A stretch of DNA of 64,000 nucleotides from Lachnospiraceae bacterium (GCA_017539565.1 JAFYCS010000036.1:62001-126000), one strand, 5' to 3'; counted from the first letter of the stretch, positions 35,176 to 44,150 are shown. The notes: generated by a model not told the origin, from the letters alone. Numbers and translations are program-made.

Positions 35176-36669
35176 ATGGCAGCAGCAAAAGAAAAGGTAG
35201 TGATCATAGGCGGCGGTATCGCAGGACTTACAGCAGGTATATATGCACTTATGGCCAGTTTTGAGGCAGAGATATATGAGAAGAATGCGATCCCCGGAGG
35301 AGAGTGCATAGGCTGGAACAGAAAAGGCTATCATATAGATAACTGTATCCACTGGCTGACAGGTACTAAGAAGGGCACGGAAATGTATGAAGTATGGGAG
35401 AAGACAGGTGCCCTTTCAGATGACATCAAATGTGCAAAGATCGATGCTTTCTATACTTCAACCTATAACGGAAAGAGTGTTACACTCTGGAATGACCTTA
35501 AGAAGACAGAGCAGGAGCTGATCGCAGCATCACCCGAGGATGAGGAAGAGATAAAGAAGTTCATAGAGTATGTTGAGTATTCCAAGCAGTGTGTATTCCC
35601 CGCAGGAAAGCCCATGGAGATGTGGGGGATAAAGGATTATGTACAGATGGGAGCTTCCATGAAGGACTTTCCCAAGGTGATGAAGGAATTCGGAAAGATC
35701 TCCCTTGAGGAATACAGCAGAAGATTTAAGTCTCCCCTTCTTCAGAAGATGATCTGTGATTACCTTCCAAAAGAATATGCGGCATACTCATTCCTGGTAT
35801 CCTATGCCACCATGGCTGACGGAAACGGAGGCATCCCTATGGGAGCATCACTTCAGATGTCTCTCAGGATGGCAAAAAGATTTAAGGAACTGGGCGGCGT
35901 GATATGCTATAATATTGGAGCAAGCGAGATAGTGCTCGATGGTAAGAAGACCACAGGAGTTAAGTTTGAGGACGGAAGCTTTGCAAAGGCCGATTACGTG
36001 ATCCCTACAGTAGATACACATGTGCTTTTCGGAAGACTCCTTCCCGGAAAATATATGCCTAAGGAGCTTAAGGCTGCATATGATGAGCCGGCAAAGTATC
36101 CGGCTACCAGCGGTTTCCAGGTGGCTTATGCAGTAAGCACGGAGTTCAGCGTTGGTGAGACCGTATTTATCGAGATCGATCCCATACGTGTTGGCAGAAG
36201 GACTTTTAACAGAATGTATGTCAAAGCATACGGTTATGATCCCATATGCGTAAAGGACGGTAAGCAGGTGATCCAGACCTGTATCTCCCAGACGGATGAG
36301 GATTATGAATTCTGGAAGAGCATAAGCAAAGAAGAATATGCAAAGGTTAAGGAAGAATTGACAGCAGAAGTGGGTAAGAGGATAGCAGAAGCATTCCCCG
36401 AGCTTAATGGTGATATGGAATTCCTTGATGCATGGACACCCCTTACTTATGAGCGCTACTGCAATGCATATCACGGAAGCTACATGAGCTTTGTTACCAC
36501 ACCGGGATGCAAGCAGATCAAGCTTAAAGGACAGCTTAAGGGAATAGATAATCTCTATCTGGCGGGCCAGTGGACCAACTCACCCGGGGGACTGCCGGTA
36601 GCAGCAGCCAGTGGTAAGTTTGCTATCCAGCGGATACTTAAGAATCTGCGCAGGGATATCAATATCTGA
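35176..36669 (+). CDS. CrtI-like FAD-dependent oxidoreductase (phytoene desaturase/carotene isomerase family)
   Basis: A 497-residue flavoprotein. The FAD/NAD dinucleotide fold is at the N-terminus (VVIIGGGIAGLTAG, Gly12-Gly17) and GGECIGWNRKGYHIDNC matches the family's second block. The C-terminus has the FAD-closing motif NLYLAGQWTNSPGGLPVAAASGK. Clostridial members are poorly characterised; relatives desaturate or isomerise polyenes or retinoid-like lipids. First gene of the ten-gene operon. The RBS GGAGG is 9 bases upstream. Substrate unassigned. Confidence 0.85.
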   Translation: MAAAKEKVVIIGGGIAGLTAGIYALMASFEAEIYEKNAIPGGECIGWNRKGYHIDNCIHWLTGTKKGTEMYEVWEKTGALSDDIKCAKIDAFYTSTYNGKSVTLWNDLKKTEQELIAASPEDEEEIKKFIEYVEYSKQCVFPAGKPMEMWGIKDYVQMGASMKDFPKVMKEFGKISLEEYSRRFKSPLLQKMICDYLPKEYAAYSFLVSYATMADGNGGIPMGASLQMSLRMAKRFKELGGVICYNIGASEIVLDGKKTTGVKFEDGSFAKADYVIPTVDTHVLFGRLLPGKYMPKELKAAYDEPAKYPATSGFQVAYAVSTEFSVGETVFIEIDPIRVGRRTFNRMYVKAYGYDPICVKDGKQVIQTCISQTDEDYEFWKSISKEEYAKVKEELTAEVGKRIAEAFPELNGDMEFLDAWTPLTYERYCNAYHGSYMSFVTTPGCKQIKLKGQLKGIDNLYLAGQWTNSPGGLPVAAASGKFAIQRILKNLRRDINI

Positions 36670-36679
36670 GAGGTGCATC

Positions 36680-37252
36680 ATGACCAGAAAAGAACAGAAA
36701 GAGGAAAGACGCCGTGCGATACTGATGACAGCCCTCACACTGTTTGTAAAACGCGGATATTATGAGACCAAGATATCGGACATTGCCGAAGCGGTCCCCA
36801 TGAGTACAGGCCTTATGTTCCATTACTTCGAATCCAAGGAAGAGCTGCTTTTGGAACTGGTCAAGATGGGCGCCGCATCTACGGGGGCGATCAATAAAAT
36901 GGATGAGATACCGCCACAGATATTCTTTACGGAATTCTTAAAGAGACTGTTCGAATACTCGGCGAAGGAACCCTGGGTCTTTAATATGTTCGTGCTGATG
37001 GGGCAGGCCAGAAGAGCCGGCATGCCGGAGGAGGCCAGAAAGATCGCGCTTTCCACTGCGACCATTGATGAGACCGCAGGGGTGATAAAGAAAGGCCAGG
37101 AAGCAGGTATATTCAGGAGCGGTGACGCAAAGCTCTTATCAATATGTTTCTGGGCAACGGTCCAGGGCATTATGGAGGAGATGGCACTCAACGAAGAAAT
37201 GACGGCACCGGATCCTGCGTGGATAGTTTCGATACTGATGAAAACAGAATAA
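36680..37252 (+). CDS. TetR/AcrR family transcriptional regulator
   Basis: A 190-residue regulator. The N-terminal helix-turn-helix (about 8-55: ILMTALTLFVKRGYYETKI, IAEAVPMSTGLMFHYFESKEELL) is typical of TetR proteins; the C-terminal ligand domain is diverse. The start 36680 follows GAGAGGTG; the frame is open upstream, but that part overlaps the flavoprotein gene. Encoded 10 bases after the flavoprotein, it is the likely repressor at the TTGAATT inverted repeats at 35069-35153, giving autoregulation; the ligand is unknown. Confidence 0.9.
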   Translation: MTRKEQKEERRRAILMTALTLFVKRGYYETKISDIAEAVPMSTGLMFHYFESKEELLLELVKMGAASTGAINKMDEIPPQIFFTEFLKRLFEYSAKEPWVFNMFVLMGQARRAGMPEEARKIALSTATIDETAGVIKKGQEAGIFRSGDAKLLSICFWATVQGIMEEMALNEEMTAPDPAWIVSILMKTE

Positions 37253-37263
37253 GGAGATACGTG

Positions 37264-38349
37264 ATGAAGTTTTACATGCCGGTCAGGGTTTATGATGAAG
37301 ATGAATGTGTTAAGGCACATGCAAAGGATATCGCAGCCTTAGGTAATAAGGCGCTTATCGTTACGGGAAAACATTCGGCTTTTGCAAACGGTTCTTTTGA
37401 TGATGTTGCAGAGGTGCTTAATGATGTGAAGATTGAGTATTCCGTGTTTTCCGAAGTGGAAGAGAACCCTTCCGTAGAGACCGTATTTGCTGCAAAAGAT
37501 AAATATGCTTCTGCAGGGATCGATCTTGTGATAGGCATAGGCGGCGGCTCACCCATGGATGCAGCCAAGGCAATAGCCCTTGTACTTAAGCACCCGGAAG
37601 CGGATCCGGCATATCTGTATGATAAGGAAAAAGATGCGTCATCACTTCCGATTGTATGTGTGCCCACGACCTGCGGGACCGGATCCGAAGTTACGGGAGT
37701 ATCGGTACTTACACGGCATGATAAGAAAACAAAGATATCAATGGTACATAAAGTGTTTCCCACATTGGCACTGATAGACGGGAAATATCTGAAGGGCGCT
37801 TCGCAGACGCTGATAGTAAACAGCGCTATGGATGCACTTTCGCATTTATATGAAAGTGTGATCAATGCAAAGGCAGACGATTATGTAAGGATGACGGCAG
37901 CAGCCGGTCTTAAGACCTGGGCAAAGATAAAAGACGTATTAAGCGGTGCACGTGAGATGACTAAGGAGGATGCGGGCATTCTTATGCGTGCATCCGCACT
38001 TGCAGGCATGTCCATCGCAGGCAGCGGTACATCCCTGCCTCATGCTCTGAGCTATGCGCTGACTTATGATCTGTCATTGCCCCACGGACGTGCGGTAGGT
38101 TATTTCCTTCCTGCGTTTATGGAAGCCGCACCTGCAGGAGAGAGGGATGAGCTGCTTAATCTGTCGGGCTTTGAAAGTGTTGAGGAGTTTAGGAGCTTCA
38201 CAGGCAGTGTATTCGGGGAGCAGGATGTACCTGCGGAAGAACTTAAGAGGACTTATGAACTTGTCAGCAGCAATGCGGCTAAGATGAAGTCTGCATCTTT
38301 TACAGTTGATGAGGAAGTATTAAAACAGATAGTATTTTGGAAAAAATGA
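37264..38349 (+). CDS. Iron-containing alcohol dehydrogenase
   Basis: A 361-residue group III dehydrogenase. NAD motif GIGGGSPMDAAKA, VPTTCGTGSEVT, and the metal ligands Asp190 and His194 (SAMDALSHLYES), His260 and His274 (LPHALSYALTYDLSLPHG), spaced H-x13-H as in the family, are all present. It interconverts an alcohol and an aldehyde or ketone; substrate not predictable. The ATG at 37264 follows AAGGAGA and lies 11 bases after the TetR gene. The stop overlaps the next start (ATGA). Confidence 0.9.
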   Translation: MKFYMPVRVYDEDECVKAHAKDIAALGNKALIVTGKHSAFANGSFDDVAEVLNDVKIEYSVFSEVEENPSVETVFAAKDKYASAGIDLVIGIGGGSPMDAAKAIALVLKHPEADPAYLYDKEKDASSLPIVCVPTTCGTGSEVTGVSVLTRHDKKTKISMVHKVFPTLALIDGKYLKGASQTLIVNSAMDALSHLYESVINAKADDYVRMTAAAGLKTWAKIKDVLSGAREMTKEDAGILMRASALAGMSIAGSGTSLPHALSYALTYDLSLPHGRAVGYFLPAFMEAAPAGERDELLNLSGFESVEEFRSFTGSVFGEQDVPAEELKRTYELVSSNAAKMKSASFTVDEEVLKQIVFWKK

Positions 38350-39509
38350 AAGATAACGTAAGAATACTGATCGTTCCTATGGCAGCGATGGCAGAGACGG
38401 CGGGGCCTGTATCACGATGCGTATTACTGGCAGAGGAGCTGAAAAAAGCCGGAATGGAAACGGCGACATGTATGGCAAAGGATGTAAATTTCCGCGATAT
38501 AAAAGATGTGCGGAATTACTGCCTTGATGTGCCGATGCCGCTGGGACTGCCGGCTTTTATTGCGCGCCATGCCTTCCCGATGGCGCAGAAGCTTGGTATC
38601 ACTGAAAGAAAGACGGTCCGCAGTTTTGATGAAGTGCTTAACCTTACGGGAAATCTTGACTACAGATATCTGAAAAAGAGCGTGGAACAGATAAGTGAGG
38701 CTATTGAGGATTTTAAGCCGGATGTGGTATATTCCGAGTTCAATATATCTGCTATAATAGCGGCAAAACATAAAGGCGTAAAGCTGGCCGCAACGGTGAG
38801 CTATCCCACGCAGCATGATTATGCAAACGATCCCGGACTGGCCGGAGGACTTAACAGGCTGCTTTCGGAGTTTAAGATGGAAAAACCGGGGTCGGCACTT
38901 AAGCTCTTTGAACTTCCGGATATGCGTTTCTGCCTTAGCATAGAAGAACTGGAACCATTTGATGACCGGGTCATATTCTGCGGTGTGCTTAAGGATATAC
39001 AGAGAAAAGAAGCTGAACGCAACAAGGTGTTAGTCTATATGGGAAATGGTACCGTATCCGCAGAAAAAACCGCGGGAGTCATAAAAGAAGCGTTTAAAGA
39101 TATGGGATATGAAGTGTACTTTGCCACGACATATCTTCCGGAAAAGACAGAGGGTAATCTGCATATTGCAAAGAGATGGGATTTTAATACCATGCTGGAT
39201 GAAGCGGTACTCTTTATAAACCACGGAGGTCAGAACAGTATAGCAGACGGGCTGATCCACGGCGTACCGCAGATCGTTATCCCGGGAAAAGTCTTTGAAC
39301 GCAGATATAATGCCAAGATGCTGAAGGAAAATAAGGCAGGTGTGTGTATGTCCGCAGGGGACTTTACTGCGGACCGGCTTAAGCATATAGCGGAAAAAGC
39401 AGCTGTCTCCGGCAGGATGCGCGAGAATGCAAAGCTTCTGGGGGACAAGCTGCTGAATAAAGGCGGTATAAAACTTATAGCGGAAAGCATAAAGGAGAAT
39501 CTATGCTGA
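38346..39509 (+). CDS. GT1-like glycosyltransferase (GT-B fold)
   Basis: A 387-residue glycosyltransferase of UGT/macrolide-transferase type. The N-terminal domain binds the acceptor (VPMAAMAETAGPVSRCVLLAEEL). The C-terminal donor domain carries KVLVYMGNGTVSAEK, FNTMLDEAVLFINHGGQNSI and GVPQIVIPGKVFERRYNAKML. The HGGQ-type nucleotide-sugar motif is intact. Such enzymes glycosylate small lipophilic acceptors, which fits a neighbour flavoprotein. Start chosen at ATG 38346, overlapping the dehydrogenase stop. Confidence 0.88.
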   Translation: MKDNVRILIVPMAAMAETAGPVSRCVLLAEELKKAGMETATCMAKDVNFRDIKDVRNYCLDVPMPLGLPAFIARHAFPMAQKLGITERKTVRSFDEVLNLTGNLDYRYLKKSVEQISEAIEDFKPDVVYSEFNISAIIAAKHKGVKLAATVSYPTQHDYANDPGLAGGLNRLLSEFKMEKPGSALKLFELPDMRFCLSIEELEPFDDRVIFCGVLKDIQRKEAERNKVLVYMGNGTVSAEKTAGVIKEAFKDMGYEVYFATTYLPEKTEGNLHIAKRWDFNTMLDEAVLFINHGGQNSIADGLIHGVPQIVIPGKVFERRYNAKMLKENKAGVCMSAGDFTADRLKHIAEKAAVSGRMRENAKLLGDKLLNKGGIKLIAESIKENLC

Positions 39510-40012
39510 GATTGAGACCGTATAAAAACTGTGATGCGAAGAATATAGTAAAATGGATAAAAGATGAATATGCATTCCGGCAGTGGTGTGCCGACAGATA
39601 CGATCATTATCCTATCACTGCGGAAGATATAAATGCACATTACGCAGACTTTGCTGATGCGGACTGGTTCTATACCATGACGGCTTTTGATGAGAGCGGA
39701 GTAGTGGGACATCTGATCATGCGTTTCAGGGATGAAGAAAAAACGGATCTGCGCTTTGGTTTTGTGATAGTGGATGATGCAAAGCGCGGACAGGGGTACG
39801 GAAAAGAGATGTTAAAGCTGGCGATCAGGTATTCATTCGATATCATGAAGGCAAAGACGATCACTCTTGGCGTGTTCGAGAATAATCCGTCAGCATATCA
39901 TTGTTATAAAAGTGCAGGTTTTAAAGATGTGTGTCCGGAAGAAGATGAATATTTCCACGTCCTGGGACAGGAGTGGAAATGTCTTGAGATGATGATATCT
40001 GCGGATGATTGA
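39503..40012 (+). CDS. GNAT family N-acetyltransferase
   Basis: A 169-residue GNAT protein: LRLRPYKNCDAKNIVKW at the start, the acetyl-CoA motif in RGQGYGKEMLKLAIRYSF (R/Q-x2-G-x-G/A pattern), and GVFENNPSAYHCYKSAGF near the end. It closely follows the RimJ/RimL/SpeG layout; the acceptor (protein N-terminus, antibiotic or polyamine) cannot be called. It begins 7 bases inside the glycosyltransferase gene, so the two are coupled. Confidence 0.88.
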   Translation: MLRLRPYKNCDAKNIVKWIKDEYAFRQWCADRYDHYPITAEDINAHYADFADADWFYTMTAFDESGVVGHLIMRFRDEEKTDLRFGFVIVDDAKRGQGYGKEMLKLAIRYSFDIMKAKTITLGVFENNPSAYHCYKSAGFKDVCPEEDEYFHVLGQEWKCLEMMISADD

Positions 40013-40026
40013 GGGAGAATGTTCAA

Positions 40027-40596
40027 GTGTGCGGACGGTATTTTACTAACATAGATATATATGCGGGAATGCCCGGGATACTTGATATTTCTGCTGATAT
40101 AGCAGATATTACCGGAGATATACGTCCTTCAGATACAGCGCCCGTACTCAGTCTGCGAAACGGAAAAAGCATACTGAATAAAATGAAATGGGGCTATCCG
40201 GCATCCGGTAAAAAAGGGCTGCTTATCAATGCCAGGATAGAGACTATCGAAGAAAAGCCCATGTTCAGGCAGGACTTTAAGTACCGCAGGTGTGTTATAC
40301 CGGCTGCGGGATTCTATGAGTGGGACAGGATGAAACAGAAGGCAACATTCACACTTCCCGGACGACAGGTATGTTATCTTGCCGGTATTTACCGCAATTA
40401 TGAGGATATGGAACACTTTACTATCATAACTACACAGGCAAATGCTTCCATGAGTCCCATACATGACCGTATGCCGCTTATCATAGATGAAGAACAGATA
40501 ACGGAATGGATGGGGGACGGCTTCAGGAGCATTATGGGCAGTACTATGCCGGAACTTGACGTGAGCATAGAAAATGAGCAGTTATCTTTTATATAA
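40027..40596 (+). CDS. SRAP family protein (YedK/HMCES-type abasic-site crosslinking)
   Basis: Binds abasic sites in single-stranded DNA and forms a thiazolidine crosslink through its N-terminal cysteine. The GTG at 40027 is chosen as start because it gives Met-Cys2-Gly-Arg-Tyr, with Cys2 free after methionine removal, as the chemistry requires; a GGGAGA RBS sits just upstream. An upstream ATG (40009) would bury this Cys. Other key residues fit: Asn68 (LINARIET), Glu98 (GFYEWD) and His146 (SPIHDRMP). 189 residues, slightly short. It is unusual inside a metabolic operon. Confidence 0.92.
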   Translation: MCGRYFTNIDIYAGMPGILDISADIADITGDIRPSDTAPVLSLRNGKSILNKMKWGYPASGKKGLLINARIETIEEKPMFRQDFKYRRCVIPAAGFYEWDRMKQKATFTLPGRQVCYLAGIYRNYEDMEHFTIITTQANASMSPIHDRMPLIIDEEQITEWMGDGFRSIMGSTMPELDVSIENEQLSFI

Positions 40597-40611
40597 ACAG
40601 GGAGGAATATT

Positions 40612-41007
40612 ATGAAAAAGAACGGTAAACTTATTTTTGCAGTTATAACAGCCGGAGTATTGGCGCTTTCCGGCTGCGGTGACGGCGGCAGCATAGAAGG
40701 CACCTGGGTCCTTACGGAGGAGATCGAAGCTGACGGAAACAAGATAGATTCAAAAGAGCTTGAAGAGATGGGGATCGCCGAAACCTATGTTATCAGCGGG
40801 ACAGAGGTTAAGTATACCTGTGAAGCAGCGCTGTTAAAAAAGCCTATAGAAATGACATTCACCCTTGAAGAGCTAGGTGATAATAAGTATAGTTTCAGAT
40901 TCGGTGACAGTTTTGATTTTGCGACTGTTGAAGTTAAGGGAAACACCATGAGTTATGAGGCAGGGGAGGAAGATCCCACAAAGATGATCTTTAAACGGCA
41001 GAAATAA
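40612..41007 (+). CDS. Small lipoprotein of unknown function
   Basis: A 131-residue protein with a lipoprotein signal: Lys-rich start, hydrophobic core and lipobox LSGC (Cys22). The mature part begins GDGGSIEGTWVLTEE, the pattern of small lipocalin-like or beta-barrel lipoproteins common in Lachnospiraceae, and ends in basic residues. It would be anchored on the outer face of the membrane. The RBS GGGAGG is strong. Seventh gene of the operon. Confidence 0.8.
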   Translation: MKKNGKLIFAVITAGVLALSGCGDGGSIEGTWVLTEEIEADGNKIDSKELEEMGIAETYVISGTEVKYTCEAALLKKPIEMTFTLEELGDNKYSFRFGDSFDFATVEVKGNTMSYEAGEEDPTKMIFKRQK

Positions 41008-41038
41008 GCCGTGTTTCATTAACAGGCGGGAGACGGAT

Positions 41039-41692
41039 ATGCTGAATGAATACAGGGAAAATGCATATGAGTTCTGGAACGGGATACATAAAAATGCAGA
41101 CCGTTCTGCCATCAAAACCGATGACTGGCTTGACAGATTTGAAGATATAATAATGGCATCCGCAAAGCCCGTATTGGATCTGGGCTGCGGCGGCGGAAAC
41201 GACACTTTGTATCTTGTTGAAAAAGGAAAAGAAGTGATCAGCTGTGATCAGTCGCAGAATGCCATAGAGAATATCATCAAAAACTTTCCGGAAGTGAAAG
41301 AGGCAAAGTGTTTTAATATGCTGGACGGTATGCCTTTTGAAGACGGCAGTTTTGAAGTGGTCATCGCGGATCTGTGCCTGCATTATTTTACTGAGAAAGA
41401 TACTTTTGCAATCCTCAATGAGATAAAAAGGATACTGATACCCGGAGGGCATCTGATACTGCGTGTTAATTCCGTAAATGATGTGTATCACGGTGCGGGA
41501 GAAGGCAGGGAGATCGAACACCACCTGTATGAAACCGATTCGAAGATGATCAAGAGATTCTTTGATGAAGAAGATATAAAGTATATTTTTAAGGATTTTG
41601 AGATAGAGTATATGCATGAAGAAGTCATGAAAAGGTATTCGCATGAAAAACGTCTGTACAGGGTATGCTGCCGTGTATCTGACAGGACATGA
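41039..41692 (+). CDS. Class I SAM-dependent methyltransferase
   Basis: A 217-residue methyltransferase. SAM-binding motif I is VLDLGCGGGNDTLYL (about 45-59), with GMPFEDGSFEVVIADLCLHYF as motif III/IV and LIPGGHLILRVNS near the end. The fold resembles small-molecule or lipid methyltransferases (ubiE/tellurite-resistance-like); the acceptor is unknown. It precedes the XRE-methyltransferase fusion, and its TGA lies in an ATGA overlap with a possible upstream start of that gene. Confidence 0.88.
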   Translation: MLNEYRENAYEFWNGIHKNADRSAIKTDDWLDRFEDIIMASAKPVLDLGCGGGNDTLYLVEKGKEVISCDQSQNAIENIIKNFPEVKEAKCFNMLDGMPFEDGSFEVVIADLCLHYFTEKDTFAILNEIKRILIPGGHLILRVNSVNDVYHGAGEGREIEHHLYETDSKMIKRFFDEEDIKYIFKDFEIEYMHEEVMKRYSHEKRLYRVCCRVSDRT

Positions 41693-41703
41693 CGGAGTCT
41701 GAT

Positions 41704-42789
41704 ATGAAACTGTATATAAAGGAATTAAGGGAAGAAAAAGGATATACACAGAAGGAACTTGCAGATATGATGCAGGTTTCTTTTCAGACTATCAGTAAAT
41801 GGGAGACGGGAGCAAACTATCCGGACATCACACACATCCCCAAGCTGGCAGATATATTCGGTGTCAGCGCGGGCGTTCTGCTGGGCATGGAACCCCTTAA
41901 GGAAGAAAATGCGGAAGTAAAGTATGATGATGAAGTATACTGGAACCGCAAGCGTGATCTGTTAAAAGTATGGAAGAGGCTTTTCTGGAATGAGGATTAT
42001 TTTAAATTCCTGGTAAAAGATGTATGGAGATTCAAAAAGCCCGCAGATATCCTTGACCTTGGATGCGGCTACGGTTTTCTGGGAAGCAGGTTACTGCCGC
42101 TTCTTCCGAAGGGCAGCAGTTACACCGGTGTGGAACTGGATGGGGAACAGATTAAAGAAGCGGAAGAGTATTTTGCGGATAAGCCTTATAAGTGCACTTT
42201 TATCAAAGAAAATATCTATGATCTGAAACCCGGAAAGAAATATGATCTGGTCGTGACTTTATTTCTTATGTCCCATCTGCCCGATCCGGGACGTGTACTT
42301 AAGATCATGAAGCAGGCTTTAAAACCTGGCGGCATGATAATCCTTATTGATGCCAATATGGAAGTGGAGCAGGCCGGTTTTTATTCGGGACTCGAGCGTG
42401 AAGAAAACGGTCTTAAGAGGCCGGATTTTATTCCCGTGTGGGAGTATGAAGTATCCCACGGACAGCGGGATTACCGTATGGCGACCAAGCTGCCGTATCT
42501 TTTAAAGCAGGAAGGCTTTAAGGATATACAGGCACGTATCAGCGATCAGGTTATCATCTATGAGCCCTCCGACACTTCAAAGAAACAGATGAATGACGAT
42601 TTCCGCTATGTTTATACCCATGAAGATTCTTATGAAGGCGGGACGGGATATTTTATGAACCGGGGCGTAAGCCTTGATAAGGCAAACGAGATATGCGGCT
42701 ATTTCAGCCGCAGCAGTGAGTATTTTGATAAGCCGGGATCAATGGCGGTAAAAACATCGGGAGTATATTTTGTATATGCAAAACTCTGA
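41704..42789 (+). CDS. Fusion of XRE-type DNA-binding domain and SAM methyltransferase
   Basis: A 361-residue protein joining an N-terminal helix-turn-helix (about 1-62: LREEKGYTQKELADMMQVS, TISKWETGANYPD) to a class I methyltransferase (about 105-300: ILDLGCGYGFLGS, DLVVTLFLMSHLPDPGRVLK, LKPGGMIILID). The start 41704 has a good RBS (CGGAG, 6 bases); ATG 41689, overlapping the previous stop, is an alternative with five more residues. The DNA-binding domain may make the enzyme regulated by or regulating a small molecule. Overlaps the next gene by 20 bases. Confidence 0.88.
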   Translation: MKLYIKELREEKGYTQKELADMMQVSFQTISKWETGANYPDITHIPKLADIFGVSAGVLLGMEPLKEENAEVKYDDEVYWNRKRDLLKVWKRLFWNEDYFKFLVKDVWRFKKPADILDLGCGYGFLGSRLLPLLPKGSSYTGVELDGEQIKEAEEYFADKPYKCTFIKENIYDLKPGKKYDLVVTLFLMSHLPDPGRVLKIMKQALKPGGMIILIDANMEVEQAGFYSGLEREENGLKRPDFIPVWEYEVSHGQRDYRMATKLPYLLKQEGFKDIQARISDQVIIYEPSDTSKKQMNDDFRYVYTHEDSYEGGTGYFMNRGVSLDKANEICGYFSRSSEYFDKPGSMAVKTSGVYFVYAKL

Positions 42790-43987
42790 TAAAGATATGG
42801 ATATCCGCTGCGGTGAATGTGAGGCAGAGCCTGCAGAAACAGGTTATGATGCGTCACGCCTTGAGTATCTGGACGGGTATATCAAAGATCTGATAGGCGA
42901 AGGCAGGATATGGTCAGGCAGCTACTGCATCATGAAGAACGGAAAGATCATTGCGGACAGGGCGATGGGAACCCTGGCCTGTGAGTGGTGCGGTAATACA
43001 TATTTTAAACCGGATACCCTGTTTGAGATACAGTCGGTAGGTAAGATGTTTACTGCTGTCGCCATCCTCAAACTTTTGGAAGAAGGAAAGCTGTATCTTG
43101 ATCAGCCGGTAAAAGAATGGATACCTGAATTTAACACAGGTGAGTTCGCAGAGATAACGATAGCACATCTGCTTACCCATACTTCAGGCATATGCGCACT
43201 GGAAGGAGTGCTGCCCCGGGATGAACGCCGCTGGTGGGAGCATATGGATGAAAGGGATCCCGCAGGTACCTGGCTTAAAGCTGTGGTTGATACCGGCCTT
43301 CATTCCCATCCCGGAGAGAAGTGGATATATTCCATAGTAACATATTTTATCCTTGGGGAGATCATAAGCCGGGCATCAGGGATATATGCGGAGGATTACA
43401 TCAAAGAAAAGATCTTTATTCCCTGCAGTATGAAGGATACGCACTGGCGCAAGGATGCAACAAGGGCGCAGCTTGAAAGGTACAATGTGGCAAACGAGAC
43501 AGACCTTGCTATGGTTGAACGCTGTAAAAGCGGCGGCATGGAAATGATGGCGGCGGCAACTTATCCTACATGGAAGGGAATACCCGAAACTGCAGGAGGG
43601 CAGATGTCTGCCTGCCGCGAGATGCTGCAATTCGGAGAGATGATACTGCGTGACGGTATTTACAAAGATACTTCCGTGATCGGAAAAAAAGCACTTTCAC
43701 TTTTATGGACTCCCCTGACCGGAGCAGATGTGCGTAATGTGAGCTTCGGCATGGACGATCCGATAATATACGGTGCCGGGGTGCCTGTATATTCTGCGAG
43801 TTACGATAAGGAACAGGAGCTCAGCGAAGGTACCATATATCATGAGGGGGCAGGCACCAGCGTCTTTCTTGTAGACAGAAAGGCAGATATGACTGCAATG
43901 TTTCAGACCAGCTTTAAGCATGAATTCGACTGGGACGCGAGAGCTGTAAAAGGGATAGCAACAATAATACATTCCGGTATACTGTAA
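42770..43987 (+). CDS. Serine hydrolase (class C beta-lactamase-like)
   Basis: A 405-residue penicillin-binding-fold protein. The SxxK motif is SVGK (Ser87, Lys90), followed by the usual LLEEGKLYLDQPVKEW and ITIAHLLTHTSG. The YxN-type motif reads WIYSIVTY, with Ile in place of the usual Asn, and the KTG-type motif reads HEGAG. Probably an esterase or peptidase rather than a beta-lactamase. No signal peptide is seen, so it is likely cytoplasmic. It is the last gene of the operon, followed by a strong terminator. Confidence 0.85.
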   Translation: MYMQNSDKDMDIRCGECEAEPAETGYDASRLEYLDGYIKDLIGEGRIWSGSYCIMKNGKIIADRAMGTLACEWCGNTYFKPDTLFEIQSVGKMFTAVAILKLLEEGKLYLDQPVKEWIPEFNTGEFAEITIAHLLTHTSGICALEGVLPRDERRWWEHMDERDPAGTWLKAVVDTGLHSHPGEKWIYSIVTYFILGEIISRASGIYAEDYIKEKIFIPCSMKDTHWRKDATRAQLERYNVANETDLAMVERCKSGGMEMMAAATYPTWKGIPETAGGQMSACREMLQFGEMILRDGIYKDTSVIGKKALSLLWTPLTGADVRNVSFGMDDPIIYGAGVPVYSASYDKEQELSEGTIYHEGAGTSVFLVDRKADMTAMFQTSFKHEFDWDARAVKGIATIIHSGIL

Positions 43988-44006
43988 AAAGATCATATTT
44001 AACGTT

Positions 44007-44042
44007 AAGCGTGTTCATCTTAAGATGGGCACGCTTTTTTTT
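44007..44042 (+). terminator. Rho-independent terminator of the ten-gene operon
   Basis: Stem AAGCGTG / CACGCTT with an inner CATC/GATG stem and TTAA loop, followed by eight or more T. Strong and well placed, 20 bases after the serine hydrolase. Confidence 0.93.
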
Positions 44043-44150
44043 CGCGATAAGGTCGTTCGCCCTATATGCGAATTTTCTTCTCCAATGCCGTTATTGGATA
44101 CAGGCGGTAATGGATATAGACTAGAGATATCTTATAACGGAGGGAAGAGT

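Noticed and set aside
40991..41749. A 252-codon minus-strand frame over the methyltransferase gene
   Set aside because: Antisense to a gene with clear SAM-binding motifs; its sequence is low-complexity hydrophobic/aromatic, typical of shadow frames.
44025..44150. N-terminal extension of the first ABC subunit through the preceding terminator
   Set aside because: The extension starts inside the terminator stem; ATG 44151 has a good RBS and begins the membrane domain.
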